From Candidatus Hydrogenedentota bacterium (GTDB taxonomy: Bacteria; Hydrogenedentota; Hydrogenedentia; Hydrogenedentales; SLHB01), in NCBI GenBank assembly GCA_016215105.1, contig JACRLJ010000130.1, forward strand, positions 1 through 41,199: a stretch of 41,199 nt of DNA. Reading direction: 5' to 3'. The notes beneath the pieces were generated by a model, which saw only the letters and a list, made by a program, of their open reading frames with translations, did not search any database and was not told the origin of the DNA. Within the stretch, counting starts at the first letter, position 1. Each line of letters opens with the position of its first letter. This document shows positions 24,259 to 31,918 of this stretch, one piece after another. Made by a program: the position numbers and the translations under genes.

Positions 24259-25293
24259 GTGGCGGGAAAGAAGTTAGGATTACCCTCAGAATCTGACCGG
24301 CCCCTATCCGGATTCAGTTTCTTTCTGCGGGGGCCCGTGTTTTCGGCGTTCCTCATTCTGTTGATTGGGGGCGTTCTTCTCTTCTCATACGAAATGCTCG
24401 AACCCGTGCTTACGATGTACGCAGGCGCCCCCAGTGTGGCCGCGCGCGAAGTTAGCCTCAGCGAACCTACGGTTCCGGAAACGGACAAACCCGACCCAAA
24501 CGCTACCGGGGAGAAGTTTCTTCGCGTCGCAGTCGCTCCGCTATTGTCTCCCCGGCGAACGATGGAGTTGTACGGACCGCTTACCGAATTCCTGGCGCGC
24601 CGAGTTGGCCGGACACCGATGTTACTCCAGCGTCACTGCTACGGGGATATCAACGAGCTACTGCGCTGGGGGCAATGCGATGTTGCGGTGGTAGGAACCT
24701 ATGCGCTGGTGCAGGGTGAACGAGACTTTGGCATGGAGATACTGGCCGTGCCCGAAGCCGGCGGAATCGGCGGCCACTGTTCCTATATCATTGCGCCGCA
24801 GTCTAGCACGGCGTCGTCGCTCTTGGATTTGCGCGGCAAGCGCTTTGCATTCGTGGATTTTCTGTCCGACACGGGGTGGCTTTTTCCTGCAACGTGGTTG
24901 ATAGAGCATGCGGAGGATCCGCGCAACTTCTTCCGTGAGCAGGTCATTACCGAAGCCCACGACACCTCTATTCGTGCGGTGGCGAAGGGTTTCGTGGATG
25001 CCGCGGCGGTGGACAGCGTTATCTATGACCGCATGCTCAAAGAGCACAACTGGACCGAACGGGACACGAAGGTGATCACGGTATCGCCGGCCTTCGGGCT
25101 TCCGCCGCTCGTAGTGCATCCGGCTCTCGACCCAATTCTGCGGCAGATGTTGGGAGAGGCCTTGTTTGAGATGGGCGGTGACGAGGACGGGCGCAAGGCG
25201 CTGTCTCTTCTCGGGGTGGACCGTTTTGTTCCCGGCAACCCCTCGGCCTACGACGACGTGCGGCGGCAAGCTGACAAAGTGGAGAAGTATTGA
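24259..25293 (+). CDS. Membrane-anchored PhnD-like substrate-binding protein
   Basis: 344 residues. A TM segment (about 27-45, FSAFLILLIGGVLLFSY) follows a short cytoplasmic start, then a linker and a type-2 periplasmic-binding domain of the PhnD/phosphonate family (about 88-330): LRVAVAPLLSPRR, YGPLTEFLARR, CDVAVVGTYALVQGE, the GGHCSYIIAP strand, DLRGKRFAFVDFLSDTGW and the AVAKGFVDAAAVDS motif. No ABC permease or ATPase accompanies it. Instead its stop overlaps the start of a sensor kinase (TGATG), so it probably works as a sensor partner presenting a small anion or other ligand to the kinase rather than as a transporter component. GTG 24259 is chosen because GGAG lies 7 bases upstream; a TTG at 24253 is an alternative. 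The ligand is unknown. Confidence 0.85.
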   Translation: MAGKKLGLPSESDRPLSGFSFFLRGPVFSAFLILLIGGVLLFSYEMLEPVLTMYAGAPSVAAREVSLSEPTVPETDKPDPNATGEKFLRVAVAPLLSPRRTMELYGPLTEFLARRVGRTPMLLQRHCYGDINELLRWGQCDVAVVGTYALVQGERDFGMEILAVPEAGGIGGHCSYIIAPQSSTASSLLDLRGKRFAFVDFLSDTGWLFPATWLIEHAEDPRNFFREQVITEAHDTSIRAVAKGFVDAAAVDSVIYDRMLKEHNWTERDTKVITVSPAFGLPPLVVHPALDPILRQMLGEALFEMGGDEDGRKALSLLGVDRFVPGNPSAYDDVRRQADKVEKY

Positions 25294-26756
25294 TGGCTGA
25301 GCTTGCCAACACGCGGGGCTGGGCCAGTGGGGGTATCCGTTGGCTGCTCTCCGTGCCAATCTTCTTCAAGGTGCTCGGTATTGGCGCGCTAGTGGCGGTT
25401 GTCTTCGGAAGCGTCATGCTCTACTTGCTCGAAACCAGCACGCGCGACCTGCACCGCAAAGTGCTGGTTCGGCGTGTAACCACGGTCGCGATGAACCTCG
25501 CCGAGAGCATCGAAGACCCCCTAATCACCGGTGACGAAATATCCATCGCCCACGCGATTGAACGGACCCGCCGGTCCATGCCTGACCTGCGCTACGTTGT
25601 GGTCAGGGACCGATACGGACGGGTTGTCTCGCACTCCTTTCAGAGGGCAGTGCCGCCCGACATTTTGGCTGTGTCAGCGAGCGCCCCGCGAAGCAAGTCC
25701 AAGGTTGAAGCGCTATCCAGCAACGAAGGCCTAATTTACGACATCTGCACGCCGATACTGAGGGGCGAAGCGGGAATGATCCAGACAGGTATATCGGACC
25801 GGAGCTTAGGCGAGCAGAGGCGAGTCCTCGTGCGCCTGGTTCTCGGCGCGTTGGGAATCAGCGTGGCCGGTGGAATCACGTGTACGCTCTTGCTGACTCA
25901 CCTCATGACCCGTCCCATCCACCTTCTGCGCGAGACGGCGGAGCGTGTTCGCGCCGGTGATTTTACCGCACGAGCCCTTGTCTTTTCGGAAGATGAAATT
26001 GGCGAATTAGCTCGGACTATGAACCGGTTGGCCCAAAGCCTGGAAGAGTACCGGCGTGAAGTAGACGAGAAGGAGGCCGCCCGCGCGTCATTGATCGGAA
26101 AGATCGTTCAGATTCAGGAAGAGGAGCGCAAATACGTGGCCCAGGAACTGCACGACCAACTCGGGCAATCCATCTCGCACGTACTGCTGACGTTTCAAGG
26201 CGCGCGCAAGGGGTGTGGCTGCTGTGACGTGAAGTGCGGCGACCTCGAGAACGAGATGCGTGGGCTAATTGATGAGGTCCGGCGGCTGGCGTGGGATATG
26301 CGCCCCGCGGCGCTGGATGACCTCGGGCTGGACTCTGCCCTGGATCGCTATGTGAAGGATGTCTCGGCGCGTCTGGGCATTCCAATCGAGTACGAGTGTG
26401 TAATCCCACCAGAATCTGGACGCCTGCCCAGCAAGGTCGAGGTGACGCTCTATCGAATTGTTCAGGAGGCCTTGACCAACGTAATTCGTCATGCGCATGC
26501 CAGCCGCGTCAGCGTGGTCGTCTTGCGCCACGACGCGCACGTGACGCTCGTCGTCGAAGACAATGGCCGCGGTTTCGATCTTGAATCGGTTCGATCTCGA
26601 GGCAGCAAGAGTCTGGGATTGGTAGGTATCCGGGAACGGGCGGCCCTTATCGGGGGCGACGTCGAGTTTGAGTCCCATCCAGGGAAAGGCACTGAGGTGT
26701 TGGTCAGTATACCATTGGAAACGCAACAATATGACGATCAAGATAGCAATCGCTGA
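25293..26756 (+). CDS. HAMP / HisKA_3 sensor histidine kinase with cysteine cluster
   Basis: 487-residue inner-membrane kinase of the NarX/NreB/DegS type. TM1 about 22-45, periplasmic domain about 46-180, TM2 about 181-203, HAMP about 204-256. The phospho-acceptor box is VAQELHDQLGQS with H287, the N box is EALTNVIRHAHA (N396), and the ATP-binding G boxes are EDNGRGFD (422-429) and LGLVGIRERA. Between the His box and the next helix is RKGCGCCDVKCGD with C308, C310, C311 and C315, which is not usual for this region; it could bind a metal or Fe-S cluster or form disulphides. The ATG overlaps the upstream stop by one base and has GGAG 8 bases before it. The response regulator starts inside its 3' end (26-base overlap). 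It likely phosphorylates that regulator. Confidence 0.92.
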   Translation: MAELANTRGWASGGIRWLLSVPIFFKVLGIGALVAVVFGSVMLYLLETSTRDLHRKVLVRRVTTVAMNLAESIEDPLITGDEISIAHAIERTRRSMPDLRYVVVRDRYGRVVSHSFQRAVPPDILAVSASAPRSKSKVEALSSNEGLIYDICTPILRGEAGMIQTGISDRSLGEQRRVLVRLVLGALGISVAGGITCTLLLTHLMTRPIHLLRETAERVRAGDFTARALVFSEDEIGELARTMNRLAQSLEEYRREVDEKEAARASLIGKIVQIQEEERKYVAQELHDQLGQSISHVLLTFQGARKGCGCCDVKCGDLENEMRGLIDEVRRLAWDMRPAALDDLGLDSALDRYVKDVSARLGIPIEYECVIPPESGRLPSKVEVTLYRIVQEALTNVIRHAHASRVSVVVLRHDAHVTLVVEDNGRGFDLESVRSRGSKSLGLVGIRERAALIGGDVEFESHPGKGTEVLVSIPLETQQYDDQDSNR

Positions 26757-27372
26757 CGACCACGCCGTATTTCGCAGTGGCCTCCGCGCACTCCTTGAGA
26801 AGGAGGCCGACTTCGATGTCATCGGCGAAGCGGGGTCGGGCGAAGAAACGCTCAAGATGCTCGAGAGCCGAGACTCCGATATTCTTATTCTGGACATCAA
26901 CATGCCGGGGCTGTCCGGCTCAAAACTGGCCGAGCGGGTGCTCAAGAAGTACCCGAGGTTGGCGATCGTGATCCTGACAATGCATGAGGACGAGCACTAT
27001 CTTCAGGAATTGTTCAGAACAGGCGTGCGCGGGTATGTACTCAAGAAGTCCACGGGAACCGATCTCCTGCAAGCCTTGCGGGCCGCCTACCGGGGCGAGA
27101 AGTACATCGATCCGGCGTTGGTGGACTTGGTCGTCTCTCCCTACGTGGGCAAGCCGGTCTCCAAAGACTCCGGGAGACTGGGATTGCTCACCGACCGGGA
27201 GAAGGAAGTTTGCCGCCTCTTGGCCTGCGGCTACTCGCATTCCCGAGTCGCCGATAAGCTCTGTATCTCCCCCCGAACCGTCGAGAGTCACCGCTCGAAT
27301 ATCATGACCAAGCTCGGCCTTGAGAACCGCGCGGATCTCATCCACTTCGCGATGTCCAACGGACTCTTGTAG
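26731..27372 (+). CDS. NarL/FixJ-family response regulator (REC + LuxR HTH)
   Basis: 213 residues. The receiver domain (1-120) has acidic D9/D10, phospho-acceptor D55 in ILDINMPG, T83 in ILTMHED and K105 in GYVLKKS. The LuxR-type helix-turn-helix (about 148-205) starts LTDREKEVCRLLACG and has VADKLCISPRTVESHRSNI as recognition region. ATG 26731 is chosen because it begins the receiver domain directly; it overlaps the kinase gene by 26 bases, as is usual for such pairs. It is 2.7 kb downstream of the cytochrome cluster, so those genes are candidate targets, along with the palindrome at 9910-9927. No other response regulator is in the window. Confidence 0.93.
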   Translation: MTIKIAIADDHAVFRSGLRALLEKEADFDVIGEAGSGEETLKMLESRDSDILILDINMPGLSGSKLAERVLKKYPRLAIVILTMHEDEHYLQELFRTGVRGYVLKKSTGTDLLQALRAAYRGEKYIDPALVDLVVSPYVGKPVSKDSGRLGLLTDREKEVCRLLACGYSHSRVADKLCISPRTVESHRSNIMTKLGLENRADLIHFAMSNGLL

Positions 27373-27578
27373 AACAGCCAGCGAAGTACCTCGCGCCACC
27401 AGCCCGGCATTCGATACGATCAGAAAGCCCACAAGAGTGGTCCCGCGTCAATTAACCGGCATTCTCGCCAAACTCGTAGCGTGCGTATCCTGTGTGCAGC
27501 CACTTCGGGATTCCGGCCAAGTTGGCCGTCCACGAATGGCTAATTCACAACGTATACAACAGCTCGCTCACAATAGAC

Positions 27579-27584
27579 TATAAT
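27579..27584 (+). promoter_or_regulatory. Consensus -10 box upstream of the cNMP-binding protein gene
   Basis: TATAAT, a perfect -10 hexamer, 72 bases before ATG 27657. The -35 region (ACAACA/TACAAC, 17-18 bases upstream) is a poor match, so activation by a regulator is possible. The 284-base gap after the response regulator makes a separate promoter here plausible. Confidence 0.5.
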
Positions 27585-27656
27585 GAATGGGTGGACGTAG
27601 TGGTTTCATTGGCCATGCTGGCGAGAACATTCAAAATAGACGAGGAGATCAGCGCA

Positions 27657-28094
27657 ATGGACCGGAATATAGTGATTGAATGCATCGGGAAGATAGGAAT
27701 ACTCAAGGAACTCGCAACAGACCTCAGAACAGAAATGGCGGAAATTCTTGCCGGGATATCTGATTTGCGAAAGGTGCCAATGGGCAAATGCTGGATCCAT
27801 GAGCACGAGAAGGCCCCGAACAACGGCTACGTCCTGCTGGAGGGCTCCGTGATCGTACGCAAGAGCGGAACCCCCGACATCGAGTGTGAGGCGCCCGAGT
27901 TCCTCGGTGAAATGATGCAGTTCATGCCGTCGCACGAACGAACCGCTAGTGTTACCGCGCTGTCCGATTGCGCCGTGCTGCGATTTCAATGGGATGACTT
28001 CTGGAAGGAGATAAGCGCTAAGCTGTCTCCTGAGCACCAGGAAAAGATCAAGGAAGCGATCAAGAACACCACTTGGGCGCATTTTGCCCAATAG
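27657..28094 (+). CDS. Stand-alone cyclic-nucleotide-binding domain protein
   Basis: 145 residues. A beta-roll matching CRP/PKA regulatory cNMP domains spans about 20-125: GYVLLEGSVIVRKSG, then PEFLGEMMQF and, after a short loop, RTASVTALSDCAVLRF, which gives the GE...R-A pattern of the phosphate-binding cassette, followed by a final helix. There is no helix-turn-helix, kinase or transporter domain, so it is not a CRP-type transcription factor as it stands. ATG 27657 is preferred because GAGGAG (27642-27647) lies 9 bases upstream and residues before it show no features. It may relay a cyclic nucleotide signal by protein contact; the partner is unknown. It follows the two-component genes but has its own -10 box, and a large hairpin begins right after its stop. 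Confidence 0.8.
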   Translation: MDRNIVIECIGKIGILKELATDLRTEMAEILAGISDLRKVPMGKCWIHEHEKAPNNGYVLLEGSVIVRKSGTPDIECEAPEFLGEMMQFMPSHERTASVTALSDCAVLRFQWDDFWKEISAKLSPEHQEKIKEAIKNTTWAHFAQ

Positions 28095-28147
28095 CTTCTT
28101 TGTCCGCAACCTCCACGTTGTTCGCGTAGATGTTGCGTACAAAGAAG
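28095..28147. repeat. 23-base imperfect inverted repeat (large hairpin)
   Basis: Arms 28095-28117 and 28125-28147 pair at 20 of 23 positions around a 7-base loop (TTGTTCG), starting 1 base after the stop of the cNMP gene. The arms begin CTTCTTTGT and end ACAAAGAAG. There is no T run after it. It could be a processing or stabilising hairpin, a Rho-type terminator or a small palindromic element. The rest of the gap to 28421 shows nothing I can identify. Confidence 0.75.
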
Positions 28148-28421
28148 TCATACCAATAACTCTGCCGTTGCGGCCGTGCCGCCTTAGGGGTGAGGGTGAA
28201 TCCTGGCTAGGACAGGCCAAAGATGGCGCGCGGGTAAAGGGCGCAAGAAAGCTAGTGTAATGGTTCAAAATTGAAGCAACGTAAGCGGACACCACAGTCG
28301 AGCGAAAACCGGGGACTGACTCGCTTTTCGGCAGTTTGAAAAGCGTGTCTGTCCACGCATTTCGCGGCTTTCGTGTCCAAAGATAAGCTGCCAACAGCAT
28401 GAATCAATACTTTAGAGACTC

Positions 28422-28862
28422 TCACTTAGCAGTCGCAGCTTCTACACTGATTCGGATTGTCGTTGGCGCGATCACTCGCCACCTGCAGTTGTTCTGGGCG
28501 CAGAACGAGTCAAGGATGGATTTCCACGCCACGCCTCGCCAATCGCCACCCAAATTTCCCTGCACGTCTTCGTCAACTTCCACCCGGATGCCGCGGCTCC
28601 CCGGATGTCCGTACTTGTTCTGGTATCGGAAGAAGGCGTGGACGTCTTGCGGCGGCTTAATCATGATATGTGTCGACGGTTCGTAGAGCCAGCTCTGGAG
28701 TTCTCTGCTTGCGGCTATCGTCTCATCAGTCCTCTCGACGGTGGCGGGCGCAGTTGCTTCCGGGCGCCCTTCTTTGGCGGGCGACTTCAGCCTCGATAGA
28801 AGAATCGGCGCCAGAAGGAGACAGCCTATCCCGACAACCAATAGTACGTTCTTCTTATCCAT
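28422..28862 (-). CDS. Membrane-anchored protein with STN (secretin/TonB N-terminal) domain
   Basis: 146 residues. One N-terminal TM or uncleaved signal segment (about 5-23, NVLLVVGIGCLLLAPILL), a Glu/Pro/Ala linker (25-50) and a soluble domain (about 65-146). RVEVDEDVQGNLGG, then VAWKSILDSF, then NNCRWRVIAPTTIRI match the beta-alpha-beta pattern of the STN domain at the start of secretins and TonB-dependent receptors. Here it stands alone without a secretin or barrel. GGGGGAG 8 bases before ATG 28862 supports the start; an upstream extension is not leader-like. It may interact with a secretin or receptor encoded elsewhere. The neighbours (cNMP protein, small lipoprotein on the other strand) give no firm hint. 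C-terminal cysteines (two, 5 apart) may form a disulphide. Confidence 0.65.
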   Translation of the reverse strand: MDKKNVLLVVGIGCLLLAPILLSRLKSPAKEGRPEATAPATVERTDETIAASRELQSWLYEPSTHIMIKPPQDVHAFFRYQNKYGHPGSRGIRVEVDEDVQGNLGGDWRGVAWKSILDSFCAQNNCRWRVIAPTTIRISVEAATAK

Positions 28863-29077
28863 GAGCTTTGCTCCCCCACGGCTTCCGACCCATCCAAAGG
28901 TGACTTTTGGTTTCACCAATAGGAGCAAGAGTTTCACTCTGCCCGCCGGCCTAACGTGCATACAAGCAGGCCTTGAGGCATCGCGCCACTGTCTGAGTAT
29001 ACACCCGTTCATCTCGACTTGTGGCTACGCCCCAAATACCTAAGTGAGCCGGCCCCGGCAAATCCGCCAACAAAACA

Positions 29078-29467
29078 CTCCCGCCGGGCGGAGTCCGTTT
29101 ACCGAATCTTTACCGTTTCCTTGCTTGCTATTCACACCAATCTGGCCAAATGACCATCAAGTCATAGTGTGTCGCGGCGAAAGTCGCCATAGCGAAACCG
29201 ACTTGCGAGGAAACGCCGCCCGCGAATCGGGTGATTCCAGCGCGGCCGAAATTCCGCCCTTAATGGTCGAACCCACTTCGAAGGAGGTAACTGAGAATGA
29301 AGTTCCTAGCGCTGCTCATGACCGCTCTTCTCGTCACCGTGATGTCGCTGAGCGCCACCGGTTGCAGGAGCAAAGTAACCAAGACCGAGAAGATTACGAC
29401 ACAGGTCAATCCCGTCTCAGGCACGGAGACCGTTCAAAAGGAGACCACGACCAAGTCAAAGAAATAG
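29078..29467 (+). repeat. Duplicated lipoprotein gene block, copy A (leader plus gene)
   Basis: About 390 bases similar to 30897-31308. Shared stretches in the leader include ATCTTTACC, TTCAC, CTGGC/TAAATGA and the TATAG/CATAG element before TCGCGGCG-like sequence, then ACTTCGAAGGAGGTA before the ATG. Similarity extends well upstream of the coding part, so promoter and leader were duplicated with the gene. Confidence 0.75.
29297..29467 (+). CDS. Tiny lipoprotein with one NPVSGTETV unit
   Basis: 56 residues, encoded by a frame too short for many gene finders. The signal peptide MKFLALLMTALLVTV ends in a lipobox-like SATGC (cysteine 23), then RSKVTKTEKITTQ, VNPVSGTETVQKETTTKSKK. AAGGAGG at 29281-29287 stands 9 bases before ATG 29297. 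It is a paralogue of the 71-residue protein at 31093, sharing GCxSKVT, TETV and ETTT segments. Charged, threonine-rich and unstructured after the lipid anchor; function unknown. An overlapping longer frame on the same strand (29044-29556) has no such features and is rejected. Confidence 0.75.
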   Translation: MKFLALLMTALLVTVMSLSATGCRSKVTKTEKITTQVNPVSGTETVQKETTTKSKK

Positions 29468-29810
29468 AGACGTGTTACCGCTGCCCTGGAGGTGTTAGCA
29501 TATTCGGACGGCAGGAAGGCTCGGGAACGGCAAGCTGCCGCCAAGGGTGCGGTTGAAAGCGCCTTTCGGTTCCTAAGGCTTCGCGCCACAATAAACGCAT
29601 CAAGTCGAAATCGGCGGCCACAATTGCACGCTACGTTCGCAAACTAACTTGGCAAAGTAGGTTCGATCAAAGTCCTAAGAGGTAAGCGGGGTAAAGTAAT
29701 CGGCCAGAACGTCTAGGTGTTCCGCCTCGCGCAGACGTACGGTAAGACGGCGGCCAAACCGCGTAAGGCGGCAGGCAAAGAGCAGTTGATGGCCTCTGAT
29801 CGATCCCCGT
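29468..29810. other. 343-base intergenic region, nothing identified
   Basis: Between the tiny lipoprotein gene and the convergent lipid-kinase gene. No reading frame with start, ribosome site and family features, no clear terminator and no recognisable mobile element. A CTGCC...GGCAG pair soon after the lipoprotein stop might form a weak hairpin. Confidence 0.4.
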
Positions 29811-30728
29811 CTACCTCTGTTCTGCTGGCGGGGCGGCGAGCGGGAGGATGACCTTCAGCGCCAACGGGCGGATTCTGTAGTGCAGGGGCGGTACGAGGCG
29901 GAACACTTCGCCATCGACGGAGACATGGAGGCTGCGTCTGCGGTGCTCGATCCACACTTCTGTGGCTACCCTTGATTCGAAGTCCCGCGTTTGCTCCAAG
30001 CGCCCAACGACAAAACGACAGAATAGGCGAATCATGCGCCATCGGCTGTCGCTGTTGGCGATATAGAGAGATAGATGCCCGCTGTCCAGCTTGGCGCGGG
30101 AACCTTGTTTGAACAGTTCCATTTGGTACTCGTTGTTCCCGACGAAAACGATGGGGGTGCGCCGACGAATGGGGGCGCCGTCAACTTCCAGCCGCACGTG
30201 AAGGACGCGGAACCGCCGAAAGACGCGCAATCCAGCCCGTAGCATCGCAGACCATTTTCCCTGGCCTGTCTGTTTCTGCAGCGCGTCTCGGGCCTGGACC
30301 AGCGCGGTATACGCGCCGACGGAGGAGTTGTTGATGAATGGTACTCCGTTCACTTCGGCAAGGTCGATAGGTGTGGCTACGCCCATGACGACGGTTCGGA
30401 CCGCGTCCTCGAGGGCGAAAGGGATGCCGGCGTCCTTGGCAAAGTGATTCAGCGTGCCGAGCGGAAGTACGCCAAGGGGAGTCTCGCGGCCAATAAGTCC
30501 GCGGACTACGGAACTGATCGTGCCGTCTCCGCCACCCGCGACCACGGCGTCCACGCCCGAATCCAGCGCTCGCCTGACCGTGGACACGATCGTCTCGCCG
30601 TCGGCCACGTAAATGACGGCCTCGCAATCGAGTGCGGCGAAGAGTTCGCGGACGCGGTCGGGAGCGTTAGCGCCCTTTTCCGGTTGCGACGAACCGGCAG
30701 CGGCATTCAAGATGACGGCTACTTTCAT
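29811..30728 (-). CDS. Diacylglycerol-kinase-family lipid kinase
   Basis: 305 residues, the usual length of bacterial DagK/YegS-type lipid kinases. It starts MKVAVILNAAAGS, has the nucleotide-binding AGGGDGTISSVV near 64-75 and GVLPLGTLNHFAKDAGIP near 85-102, both diagnostic. The C-terminal beta-rich domain carries FVGNNEYQMELF and the VSVDGE motif. The expected reaction is ATP-dependent phosphorylation of diacylglycerol, sphingosine-like base or another lipid alcohol at the inner membrane; the exact lipid is not predictable. ATG 30728 has a weak ribosome site. Its gene lies between the two duplicated lipoprotein blocks and reads against both of them, with divergent leaders between it and copy B. 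Regulation cannot be read beyond that. Confidence 0.9.
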   Translation of the reverse strand: MKVAVILNAAAGSSQPEKGANAPDRVRELFAALDCEAVIYVADGETIVSTVRRALDSGVDAVVAGGGDGTISSVVRGLIGRETPLGVLPLGTLNHFAKDAGIPFALEDAVRTVVMGVATPIDLAEVNGVPFINNSSVGAYTALVQARDALQKQTGQGKWSAMLRAGLRVFRRFRVLHVRLEVDGAPIRRRTPIVFVGNNEYQMELFKQGSRAKLDSGHLSLYIANSDSRWRMIRLFCRFVVGRLEQTRDFESRVATEVWIEHRRRSLHVSVDGEVFRLVPPLHYRIRPLALKVILPLAAPPAEQR

Positions 30729-30896
30729 GCAGGGGTGCTCTCATTCTGTGCGCCGGAAAAAGAACCGGTGACGGCGGCCTTGGGGGAATACTATAGGCCC
30801 TGCCACGAAAAAGGAAGCGCGCTGGCGTGCAGTATAGGTTTGATCCACCGCCTACCCTATCTATGTGGCCGGCCTATGACGCGCCTAAAGGGCCGC

Positions 30897-31308
30897 TCTC
30901 CCGGCGAGGAATCCGTTTGCTAGATCTTTACCAGTTCTTTTCCAGGGATTCACTTCAGTCTGGCTAAATGATGGTCAGGTTATAGCGCGTCTCGGCGGCA
31001 GGCGACGGGACGAAACAGGCTCGAGCGGAAACACCGCCGAAGTCAAGAGCATTAGCCCTTGCGGCTTAGCACTTCGAAGGAGGTATCGGAAAATGAAGTA
31101 TCAAGGACCGCTCATGACAGTCCTTCTCACCGCGGTGATGTCGTTCAGCGTCATCGGGTGCGGTTCCAAAGTTACGTCGAGCGAGAAGACGACGGTACAT
31201 ACCAATCCTGTTTCGGGTACTGAGACCGTTCGCAAGGAAAGCACCACGGTCAATCCGGTCTCGGGCACGGAGACCGTTCACAAGGAAACCACTACCACGT
31301 CGAAATAG
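30897..31308 (+). repeat. Duplicated lipoprotein gene block, copy B (leader plus gene)
   Basis: Similar to 29078-29467 from the CTCCCGGCG region through the coding sequence. It differs by leader indels and by an internal duplication of the NPVSGTETV unit in the protein. Lies in a 364-base gap upstream of 31093, which otherwise holds the divergent start of the lipid-kinase gene. Confidence 0.75.
31093..31308 (+). CDS. Small lipoprotein with two NPVSGTETV units
   Basis: 71 residues. Signal peptide about 1-22 with lipobox-like SVIGC (cysteine 23), then GSKVTSSEKTTVH and two copies of a 14-residue unit, TNPVSGTETVRKES and VNPVSGTETVHKET, ending TTTSK. The paralogue at 29297 has one unit. AAGGAGG at 31077-31083, 9 bases before the ATG, is a strong ribosome site, and the leader is conserved between the paralogues, suggesting considerable and regulated expression. 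Two hairpins follow the stop. No known function; a surface or periplasmic lipid-anchored, probably unfolded peptide is all that can be said. Confidence 0.85.
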   Translation: MKYQGPLMTVLLTAVMSFSVIGCGSKVTSSEKTTVHTNPVSGTETVRKESTTVNPVSGTETVHKETTTTSK

Positions 31309-31355
31309 TGATTTGGTCAAAGCAAGTTCATGGTTCAATGAAACCAAGTCCTTAC

Positions 31356-31373
31356 GAGGCAAATTATTGCCTC
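31356..31373 (+). other. Small hairpin after the lipoprotein gene
   Basis: GAGGCAA, ATTA, TTGCCTC: perfect 7-base stem, 4-base loop, 47 bases after the stop codon and followed by TTCT. May act with the next hairpin. Confidence 0.55.
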
Positions 31374-31381
31374 TTCTGCCA

Positions 31382-31420
31382 GCCCGCTTAGCCCTCCCCC
31401 CGCGCTAAGCGGGCCATTTC
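31382..31420 (+). terminator. Probable intrinsic terminator
   Basis: GCCCGCTTAGC (31382-31392) pairs perfectly with GCTAAGCGGGC (31404-31414) around an 11-base C-rich loop, followed by CATTTCT. The T run is weak, but the 11-base GC-rich stem is strong. It could work for both strands between the convergent lipoprotein and MORN genes. Confidence 0.65.
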
Positions 31421-31510
31421 TACGTCGCATACGTAACGCGCGGCTAAGTTGCGGGACTTGAGCTATCGGTGGAGAAGCAGGTCGCCGACGGCCTCGCTAA
31501 TACCGTTTGG

Positions 31511-31918
31511 TCATTTCGTGGGTTTGTGGTGAGTTGTCTTCGTAAGCTTACCCTTGGTGTCGTGCGTCCGCCACTCGCCAACCTTCTTGTTGGCGGCATA
31601 TTCGCCCTCATCTAACAGCGCTCCATTCGGGTGGTACCTTTTCCAAAGGCCCGATTTTCGCTCCTGATCGTCAAACGATCCGGTCTGCATCAGCTTCCCG
31701 TTCTCGCGATACCATTTCCATTCACCAACTAGTTTTCCGAATCTGTACTCGCCTATCGCCTTCAGATTTCCGTTGACCAGGTAGTACTTCCACTCGCCGG
31801 TCTTCTCACCATCAACGAATGCGCCCTCGCTGGAGACTGAGCCATCCTTGAAGTATTCGGTAACGGCGCCGTTCTTGAGTTTTCCATGCGCGTCGCACTT
31901 GCTGTTGTCCATTTTCAT
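31511..31918 (-). CDS. MORN-repeat (YwqK-like) protein
   Basis: 135 residues made almost entirely of MORN-variant repeats of about 23 residues: NGAVTEYFKDGSVSSEG, TGEWKYYLVNGNLKAIGEY, VGEWKWYRENGKLMQTG, SGLWKRYHPNGALLDEGEY and VGEWRTHDTKGKL. No signal peptide, so probably cytoplasmic. AAAGGAGGG 8 bases before ATG 31918 is a strong start. Proteins of this type act as beta-sheet scaffolds, and some are immunity or antitoxin partners; no toxin gene is next to this one, so no such role is claimed. The gene is convergent with the lipoprotein and divergent from the lactonase gene. Confidence 0.85.
   Translation of the reverse strand: MKMDNSKCDAHGKLKNGAVTEYFKDGSVSSEGAFVDGEKTGEWKYYLVNGNLKAIGEYRFGKLVGEWKWYRENGKLMQTGSFDDQERKSGLWKRYHPNGALLDEGEYAANKKVGEWRTHDTKGKLTKTTHHKPTK

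Noticed and set aside
29044-29556. 170-residue plus-strand frame across the small lipoprotein gene
   Set aside because: No ribosome site, no family features; the lipoprotein frame with AAGGAGG, signal peptide and a paralogue explains the region.
31511-31918. MORN protein as antitoxin of a toxin-antitoxin pair
   Set aside because: MORN variants can be immunity proteins, but no small toxin gene is adjacent.
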